From NCBI GenBank assembly GCA_041389725.1, contig JAWKRG010000003.1, forward strand, positions 620,001 through 684,000: a stretch of DNA of 64,000 nt, written 5' to 3'. Source of the stretch: Polyangiaceae bacterium. Its GTDB lineage: Bacteria; Myxococcota_A; Polyangia; Polyangiales; Polyangiaceae. The notes below the pieces were generated by a model that was not told the DNA's origin, searched no databases, and was given only the letters and a program-made list of their open reading frames with translations. Of the stretch, positions 51,168-60,480 are shown piece after piece. Position 1 is the first letter of the stretch; every line of letters starts with the position of its first letter. A program made the position numbers and the translations under genes.

Positions 51168-51260
51168 GCCGCGCCCGAGCAGGCGACGCGACGTCTGACG
51201 CTTCGTCACCGCTCTTGCAATGTAGCGCCGGAAGCCCGGCTTTCGGCTCGAGGAGTTTCG

Positions 51261-52496
<1,236 letters not shown>

Positions 52497-52499
52497 TCC

Positions 52500-53234
52500 A
52501 TGTCACCGATGCTGACGATTGCCCGTCGGGAGTTCCGCTCCTACTTCGACTCACCGCTTGCGTACGTGGTCATCTGCCTGAGCTTTCTGGCGCTTGGCTT
52601 GATGTTCTTCATGTATCGGGGCGGCTTCTGGCAGGCGGACAAGGCCAGCCTGCAGACCATGTTCGAGTACGCACCCTTCGGCTTGTCGGCCCTGGTCGTA
52701 CCGGTCGTGACCATGCGCCTGCTGGCCGAGGAACGGCGCAGCGGCACCCTGGAAATGCTGATCACGCTGCCGGTGCGCGACAGCGACGTCATTCTGGGCA
52801 AGTACCTCGGTGCACTCGGGCTGGTGTTGGTGCTGGTGCTCTCGACGCTGCTCTACCCCTTGGCGATGTTTCGCTTTCCCTGGCACCTGGGGCCACTGGA
52901 CATGGGACCGGTGCTGTCGGGCTATCTCGGCCTCGTGCTCTTCGCCGCGGCTGCGACGGCCATCGGTCTCCTGATCAGCTCGCTGACGGACAGCCAAGCA
53001 GTGGCCTTCTTCATCACCTTCTTCGTGTTGGTCGCGATGTGGCTGATGGGCTACGCGGCTGACGGCGCACAAGGGCTGCTCGGCACGGTGCTGACGTACG
53101 TCAGCTTCCAGAAGCACTTCGAAGGATTCTCGCGCGGTCTGATCGATACGCGCGACGTCGTGTTTTACCTGAGCGTGACCGTGGTCGCGCTCGTCGTTGC
53201 GTTCAGGGCGTTGGAACGACGCAAGTGGGCATGA
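52500..53234 (+). CDS. gldF: ABC-2 type permease, GldF-like
   Basis: 244 residues with six hydrophobic segments; N-terminal TIARREFRSYFDSPLAYVVI and LEMLITLPVRDSDVILGKYLGAL are typical of ABC-2 permeases of the GldF group. It pairs with the ATPase 3 bp upstream (ribosome site AAGGA) and overlaps the GldG gene (ATGA). Inner-membrane pore half of the transporter. Confidence 0.9.
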   Translation: MSPMLTIARREFRSYFDSPLAYVVICLSFLALGLMFFMYRGGFWQADKASLQTMFEYAPFGLSALVVPVVTMRLLAEERRSGTLEMLITLPVRDSDVILGKYLGALGLVLVLVLSTLLYPLAMFRFPWHLGPLDMGPVLSGYLGLVLFAAAATAIGLLISSLTDSQAVAFFITFFVLVAMWLMGYAADGAQGLLGTVLTYVSFQKHFEGFSRGLIDTRDVVFYLSVTVVALVVAFRALERRKWA

Positions 53235-55078
53235 TCATGAAAGCGGAAGACAGAAAGCGAAAAGCCGCGACCCAGACCGGGTTCTACCTGCTGGTCCTCG
53301 CGGGCATTGCCATCATGGCCAACGTCATCGCCTTCGGGTGGTACGGCCGCGCGGACGTGACCAAGACGGAGCGCTTCACCCTATCCGTGGGCAGCGCGCG
53401 CTTGGTGCAGAACCTGAATTCGCCAATCGAGGTGGAAGCCTACGTCACCAAAGGCCTCGCTCAGCTCGATACGTTCGTGCGGGACTTGACGGACCTGATG
53501 AAGGAGTACGAGCGCGCCGGTAAGGGCAAGTTCAAGTTCACTTTGATCGAGCCCAAGACCGACGAAGAGCGAGAACAAGCCAAAGAGGCGGGCCTGCAGG
53601 AGATGGCCTTCGGAGAGACCAGCGCCACGGGCGACGACCAAGCCTCGATCGCCCAAGGCTACATGGGCCTCGTGCTCAAGTACGGTAGCGAGAAAGGTGT
53701 GATCCCGCAGCTCGCTCCCAACCGCGCCGAGGGCCTCGAGTTCTGGATCACCAACAAGATCCGAGAAGTCCGCGACAAGAGTGAGAACATCAAGCACCGC
53801 GTCGGCGTGATCACGGGCAAGGACGAGCTGAAGCTCTCCGACGGCAACCTGATCCCGAAACAGGGCCGGGGTGGCGCGCCGAGCATCCAGAGCATCCTCG
53901 AGCAGGCCTTCCCCTTCTACAAGATCGAGGAAGTGGATCTGAAGGACGGCGCGCAGGCCATCGACAAGGATCTGGACGGCATCATCATCACCCAGCCTCG
54001 CAAGGACTACTCGGACAAGGAGCTGCGTCGCGTCGACGAGTTCCTCATGCGCGGCAACAAGTCCCTCGTGGTCTGGGCATCGGCGGTCACCTTCAAGCCG
54101 CAGGATCCGGCGATGAGCGCACAGCTGTCCTGGCACGGCCTGGACAAACTGCTCAGCGGCTACGGCTTGGGCGTGAAGAAGGACGCGGTCATGGACTTCG
54201 GCGCTCAGTTCCGAGTGCCCGTGATGACTCAGACGGGTGGTGTGTCCGCCATCCGGCACCCGGGTATCGCCCACGTGGTGAACGACCCGCGCTTCGAGGA
54301 CAGTGAGAAGCTGCTGGACACGAGCTTTGCGGGCTTCTTCCGCATGGACGAAGTCGCATTCCCCTTCCCTTCCAGCATCGAGTTGGTGAAGGACAAGCAG
54401 CCCGCAGACGTCAAGGTCTACGCCGTCGCGCGAACCACTCCCGCAGCCAGCGTCATGGAAGGCGAGAACGTCGACATGAAGCTGCAGCCCGAGTGGAAGC
54501 CGAAGCCGCCCTACGGTCAGCACATCATTGCTGCCGTGGCTGAAGGCAAGCTGAAGGCGGCGCTGGGCACGGGGGACGATGTCACGGTGCCTGCCCAGGC
54601 GCCCGAACCGTCGCGCGTGCTCGTGGTCGCCTCGAGCTTGTTCGTCACGAACCCCTTCGCCTACGCCGGCAACGGTCCGGATCTGGGCGGGCAGTTCGCG
54701 ATGATGGGCAACATCGGCGGCGACCCGCAGCTGCAGATGATCGCGCAGCCCTACGCGCAGCGCTACCTGACCAACACCATCCTGAGCGTGAAGAACACCC
54801 TGGACTGGATGAGCGGCGACGCCGACTTGTTGGCGGCGAGCGCCAAGATCATCGGCGACCCCAACCTCACGTACTCGAGCATCGCCAAGCCCAGTATCGC
54901 CGCTGAAGACGACGAGGCCGCGATTCGCAAGAAGGACGAGGAGTATCGCCAAAAGCGCAAGGACCTGCAGAAGCAGGTGCAATGGTCGCTCACCCTCGGA
55001 ATGCCACTGCTGTTCGGACTGTTCGGCTTTGGGCGCTGGCGCTACCGCCAAAACAAGAAGCTGTCCCACAAGGTGTGA
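53231..55078 (+). CDS. gldG: GldG-like ABC auxiliary (ABC_transp_aux) membrane protein
   Basis: About 615 residues. N-terminal helix (TGFYLLVLAGIAIMANVIAFG), then the long periplasmic ABC_transp_aux/GldG domain with TERFTLSVGSARLVQNLNSPIEVEAYVTK, DLTDLMKEYERAGKGKFKFTLIEP and LDGIIITQPRKDYSDKELRRVDEFLMRGNKSLVVWASAVTF. A second helix lies at the C-terminus (WSLTLGMPLLFGLFGFGRW). The alternative start GTG 53225 lies two codons upstream; ATG 53231 overlaps the gldF stop. Third member of the gld-type operon, with DUF4340 next. Confidence 0.88.
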   Translation: MIMKAEDRKRKAATQTGFYLLVLAGIAIMANVIAFGWYGRADVTKTERFTLSVGSARLVQNLNSPIEVEAYVTKGLAQLDTFVRDLTDLMKEYERAGKGKFKFTLIEPKTDEEREQAKEAGLQEMAFGETSATGDDQASIAQGYMGLVLKYGSEKGVIPQLAPNRAEGLEFWITNKIREVRDKSENIKHRVGVITGKDELKLSDGNLIPKQGRGGAPSIQSILEQAFPFYKIEEVDLKDGAQAIDKDLDGIIITQPRKDYSDKELRRVDEFLMRGNKSLVVWASAVTFKPQDPAMSAQLSWHGLDKLLSGYGLGVKKDAVMDFGAQFRVPVMTQTGGVSAIRHPGIAHVVNDPRFEDSEKLLDTSFAGFFRMDEVAFPFPSSIELVKDKQPADVKVYAVARTTPAASVMEGENVDMKLQPEWKPKPPYGQHIIAAVAEGKLKAALGTGDDVTVPAQAPEPSRVLVVASSLFVTNPFAYAGNGPDLGGQFAMMGNIGGDPQLQMIAQPYAQRYLTNTILSVKNTLDWMSGDADLLAASAKIIGDPNLTYSSIAKPSIAAEDDEAAIRKKDEEYRQKRKDLQKQVQWSLTLGMPLLFGLFGFGRWRYRQNKKLSHKV

Positions 55079-55080
55079 TC

Positions 55081-56190
55081 ATGGCTGGTGCAATGGACAA
55101 GAAGCTCGGCATCGCGGTGGCCGTATTGGTCGGCCTCGGCGGCGTCTACTACATGCAGAACAAAAAGCAGAAGGACGAGCTGAAGAGCTACACCGCTGAG
55201 TCCCGCAAGGCGGAGCTGCCAAAGCTGGAAATCAGCGAAGAGGCCACGAAGGGCGTCGACAAGATCACCATCAAGAAAGCACCGCAGGATGGTGGGCCGG
55301 GTTCCGAAGTCACCTTGGAGAAGAAGGGTGACAAGTGGAGCGTGACCGCACCGGTGCAGGCGGCTGCAAACGACACCAACGTGAAGTCGCTGCTGGACAA
55401 CCTGAAGAGCCTGGAAGTCAAAGAGGAGATCGACCCAGGCAAGGACAGCTACGGCAAGTTCGAGCTCACCGACGACAAGGCCTTGCACGCGGTGTTCTCC
55501 AAGGCAGGACAGCCCGTCGCGGACCTCTATTTTGGCCAGAGCGGATCGCGCGGCCAGATGACGCGAATCACTGGACGCGACGGCGTCTACGCCATCAAGG
55601 GCTATTCCAGCTACCTCTACGAACGCGAAGTGAAAGACTGGCGTGACCGAACGGTCTTCAAGTTCGAGGAAGACAAGGTCAAGGCCGTGACCGTTCACAA
55701 CGAGAACGGAGAGTTCGCTTTCGCGAAGGACGGCGACAAGTGGAGCGCCAAGTTCAAGAAGGCCAAGGCTCCGATGGCGGCGGCACTGGCACGCTTCGAT
55801 GACAGCAAGTTGAAGGATGCGATTCGCGCCTACAAGGGGCTCTCTGCGGACAACTTCGCTCAGGGCAAGAGCGCGAGTGACGTCGGGCTCGAGACCCCTG
55901 CGGCCACGATCACCTTCGAACTCGCGGACGGTGCCAAGCGCACGTTGAAGATCGGAGCGACCGCCGAAGGCACCAGTCGTTGGGCGCAGCAAGAGGGCGA
56001 GTCAGAGATCATCAGCGTGGGGTCGTGGGCTGCGGACTGGGCGCTCGCAAAAGAGGACAAGTTCCAGAAGCCCGACGAAAAGGACAAAGACAAGGACAAG
56101 GACGAGCACAAGGACGACTCCGCGCTCAAGATGCCAGGCATGCCGCCGGGCATGGGCATGCCCCCGGGGATGCCGCCGGGCCATCCCTGA
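55081..56190 (+). CDS. DUF4340 protein with a Met/Pro/Gly tail
   Basis: 369 residues from ATG 55081, 2 bp after the gldG stop. One N-terminal helix (IAVAVLVGLGGVYYMQNKKQ) and a DUF4340 domain repeated about twice (KITIKKAP with VTLEKKGDKWSVTAPVQAAANDTNVKSLLDNLKSLEV, and a second copy from ~200). The C-terminus is a charged linker and then MPGMPPGMGMPPGMPPGHP, rich in Met and His. DUF4340 habitually follows GldG and completes the four-gene operon; the Met/His tail could bind metal, though this is only an observation. Confidence 0.87.
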   Translation: MAGAMDKKLGIAVAVLVGLGGVYYMQNKKQKDELKSYTAESRKAELPKLEISEEATKGVDKITIKKAPQDGGPGSEVTLEKKGDKWSVTAPVQAAANDTNVKSLLDNLKSLEVKEEIDPGKDSYGKFELTDDKALHAVFSKAGQPVADLYFGQSGSRGQMTRITGRDGVYAIKGYSSYLYEREVKDWRDRTVFKFEEDKVKAVTVHNENGEFAFAKDGDKWSAKFKKAKAPMAAALARFDDSKLKDAIRAYKGLSADNFAQGKSASDVGLETPAATITFELADGAKRTLKIGATAEGTSRWAQQEGESEIISVGSWAADWALAKEDKFQKPDEKDKDKDKDEHKDDSALKMPGMPPGMGMPPGMPPGHP

Positions 56191-56274
56191 CGCCAGAAGC
56201 ACGGGGCTTTTGCCACGGACCAGACGGGCCGAGCGACGGCCCACGGGGGCGTGGTAAAAGCAGGCCCTCTCGTC

Positions 56275-58761
56275 ATGCGTGTCTCTCTGAATTGGCTGAA
56301 GGAACTGCTGCCCCCCCTCGACGCTTCTGCCGCTGCGGTGGCGGATCGCTTGACCCACGCCGGGCTCGAGGTCGAGGCAGCGATTGAAGTCGGTGCAGGT
56401 GCCGAACCCGCCGTGATCGCGGAAGTGCGCAGCATCGAGTCCCATCCCAAGCGTACCAATCTGCGGCTCGTCACCGTGGACCGAGGCGGCAGCTCACAGA
56501 CCGTCGTCTGCGGAGCCTCCAACGTTCCGGAGCCGGGAGGACAAGTCGTGCTTGCACCGCTCGGTACGGTCCTACCCGGCATCGGTGAACTGAAGCCCCG
56601 AGAGCTCGGCGGCGTGGTCAGTGAGGGAATGCTGCTGTCCGAGGCCGAGCTTGGCTTGGCAGAGGCGTCCGACGGCATTCTGGTGTTCGACGCTGGGCGC
56701 TTCTCGGCCGGCACTCCATTGATGAAGGCCCTGCCCGCTGCTCGAGACACGGTGTTCGAGATCGGCGTCACGCCCAACCGACCCGACGCACTCGGCCACG
56801 TTGGCGTCGCCCGGGAGTTGGCCGCGCTGCTCCAGTTGCCTTTCGAGGCTCCCACACCCAAGGCGGGGGCCACGAAGGCGAGCGAAGCCCTGAGCGCGCT
56901 CATCGCCATCGACAATCGTGACACCGAGCGCTGTCCCATCTACGGCGCCGGTGCAGTCGTAGGGGTGCAAGTACGCCCCTCGCCCGAGTGGTTGCGCTGG
57001 CGGCTGTCCGTCCTCGGTATCCGTCCCATTTCCAACATCGTGGACGTGACGAACCTGCTGTTGCTGATGTTCGGTCAGCCCCTGCACGCCTTCGACCTGG
57101 ATCGCGTGGGCGGGAGCAAGATCATCGTCCGCAGGGCGGCAGAATCGGAACCCTTCACCACGCTGGACGGCGAGAAGCACACGCTCAGCGCCGACGACCT
57201 GGTCATCGCAGACGCCAAGGCACCCAGCGCCCTAGCCGGTGTGATGGGAGGGTTGGACAGCGAGATCAAGGACGACACGCGTCGCGTCCTGATCGAGTGC
57301 GCGTACTTTCAGCCCACGGGCGTGCGGCGCACCGCAAGACGTCATGGGCTGTCCACCGAGTCCAGCTTTCGCTTCGAGCGGGGCGTCGATTGGGGAGCGG
57401 TGCCGCTCGTGCTCGAGCACGCCAAAGCCTTGATCGCAGAACTCGGTGGTGGGGCCGTGGTCGACGGCAGCATCTTGGCCAGCGGCCCCACGCCTGCCCA
57501 GCCCCGCATGGTGCTACGCAGCCAGCGCTTGAACGCGCTACTGGGGATGGACGTTCCATTTGCTCCAGCGGTCGACACCCTGGAACGCCTCGGCTTCGCC
57601 GCGGTGAGCCGAAACGACACTGAGGCGGAACTGCAGGGCGCCAGCTGGCGCCCGGACATCAAGCGCGAGGTGGATCTGATTGAAGAGGTGGCACGCGTTC
57701 AGGGATTGGATGCCATCCCGACCGTACTGCCGGCCATCGCTCCGCAGCCGCCTCGAACGACCGGCAAGCTGAATCGCCACGTGCGAGAGACCGCCGCCAG
57801 CCTGGGTCTGTCCGAAGCCGTGACGTACACCTTCGTGTCCGAAAAACAACTGGACGCGGTACACGCCCCCGCTGCCGTGGTGTCGCTGCGAAACCCGCTG
57901 TCCGAAGAGCGCAGCGTGCTGCGCACTAGTCTGCTGCCGGGCTTGCTGGAAGCGTTGGGGCGAGCCCAACGTCACGGTGAACGCGCCGTGCGCTTGTTCA
58001 GCGTAGGCTCGCTGTTCCTTGCCCCCAGCTCAGAGCGTGGTGGCGAGGCCGCCCAAGCCGCGCGACCGCGCATGGAGGCAGACTTCACGCGCTTGCCGAA
58101 CGAGCGCCCCGCCTTCGCCGCAGTCATCAGCGGCCCGCGACCTGGCTACCTCGGCAAGGCGCAGCCCCTGGACATCTTCGACGCCAAAGGCCTCGCCGGC
58201 GAGTTGCTCCATCGACTGCGCGGCCTCGACGTGATCGTGAGCAGCGCAAAGGGCCAGCCTGACGCCGCGCACCTGCACCCGCGAGGCGCGGGTTTCTTGG
58301 AGATCCAAGGGCGTCGCGTCGGCCGTTTTGGCCCACTTCACCCCGACGTCGTGGAGGCCTACGAGCTACTGGGCGAGGCCTTCGTCATCGAGCTGGACCT
58401 CGCGGAGCTCGATGAGCTACCGGCTTTCGTCCCGCGCTTCAAGCCCATCCCACGATTGCCAGCGGTCACGCGGGATCTCTCCATCGTGGTGCGCGATGAC
58501 GTGCCCGCTGCGGAAGTGGAACGCATCATTCGCGAGCGCGCTGGAGAGCTTTGTGAGGAGGTGCAGCTGTTCGACTTGTTCCGTGGCGGCTCGGTTCCCG
58601 AAGGACATTGCTCGCTTTCCTTCCACATCGTCTACCGCGACCCACTCGCCACCTCGAACCGCGATGGCGCGCGAACGCTGACGGACCGAGAGGTCGACCT
58701 TCGCCACGAGCTGGTCGTGAAAGCCACCCAGAGCGAGCTGGGTGCCGAGCTGAGGGCGTAG
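56275..58761 (+). CDS. pheT: Phenylalanine-tRNA ligase beta subunit
   Basis: 828 residues, full length. Domains in order: N-terminal tRNA-binding OB fold (VAEVRSIESHPKRTNLRLVTVD), B3/B4 editing domain (RPDALGHVGVARELAALL; FERGVDWG), B5 (EEVARVQGLDAIPTVLP) and the C-terminal anticodon-binding FDX-ACB-like domain (FKPIPRLPAVTRDLSIVV). PheT forms (alpha-beta)2 with PheS. PheS is not in the window, which is unusual since pheS and pheT are normally adjacent. The start is ATG 56275 in MRVSLNWLKELL. Confidence 0.95.
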   Translation: MRVSLNWLKELLPPLDASAAAVADRLTHAGLEVEAAIEVGAGAEPAVIAEVRSIESHPKRTNLRLVTVDRGGSSQTVVCGASNVPEPGGQVVLAPLGTVLPGIGELKPRELGGVVSEGMLLSEAELGLAEASDGILVFDAGRFSAGTPLMKALPAARDTVFEIGVTPNRPDALGHVGVARELAALLQLPFEAPTPKAGATKASEALSALIAIDNRDTERCPIYGAGAVVGVQVRPSPEWLRWRLSVLGIRPISNIVDVTNLLLLMFGQPLHAFDLDRVGGSKIIVRRAAESEPFTTLDGEKHTLSADDLVIADAKAPSALAGVMGGLDSEIKDDTRRVLIECAYFQPTGVRRTARRHGLSTESSFRFERGVDWGAVPLVLEHAKALIAELGGGAVVDGSILASGPTPAQPRMVLRSQRLNALLGMDVPFAPAVDTLERLGFAAVSRNDTEAELQGASWRPDIKREVDLIEEVARVQGLDAIPTVLPAIAPQPPRTTGKLNRHVRETAASLGLSEAVTYTFVSEKQLDAVHAPAAVVSLRNPLSEERSVLRTSLLPGLLEALGRAQRHGERAVRLFSVGSLFLAPSSERGGEAAQAARPRMEADFTRLPNERPAFAAVISGPRPGYLGKAQPLDIFDAKGLAGELLHRLRGLDVIVSSAKGQPDAAHLHPRGAGFLEIQGRRVGRFGPLHPDVVEAYELLGEAFVIELDLAELDELPAFVPRFKPIPRLPAVTRDLSIVVRDDVPAAEVERIIRERAGELCEEVQLFDLFRGGSVPEGHCSLSFHIVYRDPLATSNRDGARTLTDREVDLRHELVVKATQSELGAELRA

Positions 58762-59606
58762 TGCTGCGGAGCGTCGCGCCCCTGCTGCTGGTGCTCTGTT
58801 GCGCGGCTACGAGCGTGGCAGCAGAAAAGCGCAAACCCAAGGATGCCCCGCGCCAACAAGACGACGCGGACAGCGGAAAGAAGAGCTCAGACACCAAGGA
58901 AGCCGAGGCGCTACCCGAGGGCGATGATGCAGTAACCGCGGCGCCACCCTTGGCCGAACCCAAGGCGGGTGATCAAGAGCTCGACCCGGTCACGATTCCC
59001 CCGGAAGCGCCGAGGCGCCGCTGGATTTCCGTGGGGCTGGACATGGCAGTGCTCGAGCGCCCCAGCGGCCGCGACGACGTGCGCTACTTGCACGGGCTGT
59101 TTTGGGGCGGCCACGCGCGAGCCGAACTCCTGGATTTCCTGGGATTGCGCATCTACTTCACGCGCGGCGATCACTCGGTAGGCGTCGACGCGGGGAGTCT
59201 GGTTCCGGTGGAAGCGTCCCAGCCAGACGTCACCGTTACGAGCCTTGGCTCGCGCTTGGAGCCCACTTTGCGCGTGACCGAGCGTGCTCGTTTGTTCCTG
59301 GGCGCGGGTGTTGCCTGGAGCCGCCTGGTCGCACCGGAGCTGGAGACCACTCCGCGCTATCGTAGCTTCGAGCGCTCCGGCGTTTTCTTGGAGTGGACCG
59401 CCGCACTGGGCGCCATGCTGGATGTCGTCGAAGACCGCGTTGGTTTCGTGCTCAGTCTGCACGGAGGCGTGACTAGCAACGCCTCGGGTAGTGCATTCGA
59501 CAGGGTGCAGGCGATCGATCACAATGGTCTGCGCACACACATTCATGGTCTGCCAATTCCCGAAACCACTTTCGGCGCCACGGCTGGTGTCGAAGCTCTG
59601 TTCTGA
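58761..59606 (+). CDS. Outer-membrane beta-barrel protein (small)
   Basis: 281 residues; GTG 58761 shares one base with the pheT stop (TAGTG), so it is coupled. Signal peptide ends near SVAA-EK, then a charged disordered stretch (KRKPKDAPRQQDDADSGKKS), and then strands (RRRWISVGLDMAVLE, HARAELLDFLGLRIYFTRGD, SRLEPTLRVTERARLFLGAGVAWS, WTAALGAMLDVVEDRVGFVLSLHGGV). Probably an 8-strand barrel; function unknown. Confidence 0.72.
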   Translation: MLRSVAPLLLVLCCAATSVAAEKRKPKDAPRQQDDADSGKKSSDTKEAEALPEGDDAVTAAPPLAEPKAGDQELDPVTIPPEAPRRRWISVGLDMAVLERPSGRDDVRYLHGLFWGGHARAELLDFLGLRIYFTRGDHSVGVDAGSLVPVEASQPDVTVTSLGSRLEPTLRVTERARLFLGAGVAWSRLVAPELETTPRYRSFERSGVFLEWTAALGAMLDVVEDRVGFVLSLHGGVTSNASGSAFDRVQAIDHNGLRTHIHGLPIPETTFGATAGVEALF

Positions 59607-59616
59607 CGGGCTCAGC

Positions 59617-60048
59617 GTGATCCTGCGCTGTGGCTGCCTTGCACTTTTGTCGGCAGCCTGCGCTTCGTCGACTGCACAGCACCAAGACGCCTCGGTCGCC
59701 GACGTGGACATTCCTCAGGCACCTGAGGTGGAACCGGGTGAGGACGACCCACCCGCACCGAGTAGCAACCAGGGCCCAATGAGCGGCGACGAGGCAGATG
59801 AGGTCGCTCACGCGGACAGCGACCCCGAACCCGACTGGTCCGGGCCGATGGGTGGCATTTCCTCGGGTTCGGTTGGTGGTCCTTTGTGCGATCAAGCGGC
59901 GGACTGCTGCCTCAAAGCGCTGGCAACGTCCTCCTCCAGCCCGTCTCAGATGACGAAGACTTGCGATACGTTCCGCAACGCCCCGGCGCAGGCCTGTCAG
60001 GCCTTGCTGGATGCGCTGCGCAATTCCTCGCTGTTCCCCTGTCCTTAG
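59617..60048 (+). CDS. Small Cys-rich lipoprotein
   Basis: 143 residues from GTG 59617 with lipobox LLSAAC. A long acidic disordered middle (DVDIPQAPEVEPGEDDPPAPSSN, DEADEVAHADSDPEPD) and a C-terminal Cys module (LCDQAADCCLKALATS, TCDTFRNAPAQACQALLDALRNSS, FPCP) of the type seen in other myxobacterial lipoproteins; the same kind of Cys segment opens the 32581-33927 protein. No function assigned. Confidence 0.75.
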   Translation: MILRCGCLALLSAACASSTAQHQDASVADVDIPQAPEVEPGEDDPPAPSSNQGPMSGDEADEVAHADSDPEPDWSGPMGGISSGSVGGPLCDQAADCCLKALATSSSSPSQMTKTCDTFRNAPAQACQALLDALRNSSLFPCP

Positions 60049-60082
60049 GCGCGCCAGCAAACCTGGTATCCTGGCCCGAGCG

Positions 60083-60457
60083 ATGCAGCCGCCGCCGTAC
60101 CAGCCGCCGCCGCCGGGGCCTCCGGGGGGCTACCAAGCGTTCACGCCGCCCCCGGCGGGAAGCTACGGGCGCCCAATGGCGCCCGCATCGCCGCAGCCAT
60201 CCGGGGAAGCCATTGCAGCGCTCGTGTGCGGCTTGATGTCGTTCTCATGCTTCCCCTTGGGTTTCGTCGCCATCTGGCTAGGCGCGCGCGCGCGGCGCCT
60301 GGCGCGAGAGAATCCCCAAACCGTCGGCGGCGAAACGATGGCGCTGGCCGGAATGATCACTGGCGGCGTGATCGCCGTGCTGACGTTGCTCTTTTGGCTG
60401 GCCTACTTTGGATTCTTCGCCGCCATGTTCGGCATTGGCCTCGCATCCGGGCCTTGA
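60083..60457 (+). CDS. DUF4190-like membrane protein with Pro-rich N-terminus
   Basis: 124 residues. Pro/Gly/Tyr-rich start (QPPPYQPPPPGPPGGYQ), then two hydrophobic segments with the DUF4190 pattern: EAIAALVCGLMSFSCFPLGFVAIWLGARARR, ENPQTVGGETMALAGMITGGVIAVLTLLFWLAYFGFF. Small inner-membrane protein of unknown role. Convergent with the radical-SAM fusion gene. Confidence 0.77.
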   Translation: MQPPPYQPPPPGPPGGYQAFTPPPAGSYGRPMAPASPQPSGEAIAALVCGLMSFSCFPLGFVAIWLGARARRLARENPQTVGGETMALAGMITGGVIAVLTLLFWLAYFGFFAAMFGIGLASGP

Positions 60458-60480
60458 TCCCGCACACGGTCCGGGCAAGC

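Larger units (their letters stand above)
50835..51260. other. 426 bp without a convincing gene between the RNA-repair cassette and the gld operon
   Basis: No open frame here shows family motifs or a ribosome-binding site. It contains a perfect 9-bp stem-loop (50967-50975 with 50984-50992), the short palindrome CGGGAATATCCCG, and the gldA promoter near its end. Its position just after RNA end-processing genes makes a small RNA possible; I see no clear tRNA fold. Confidence 0.55.

Noticed and set aside
50835..51260. tRNA or tRNA-like gene in the intergenic gap
   Set aside because: I looked for a T-loop GTTCRAATC with matching acceptor stems on both strands and found no clear cloverleaf.
53381..55069. 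562-codon minus-strand frame inside gldG
   Set aside because: Antisense to the GldG-like gene; no start signal and composition typical of a shadow.
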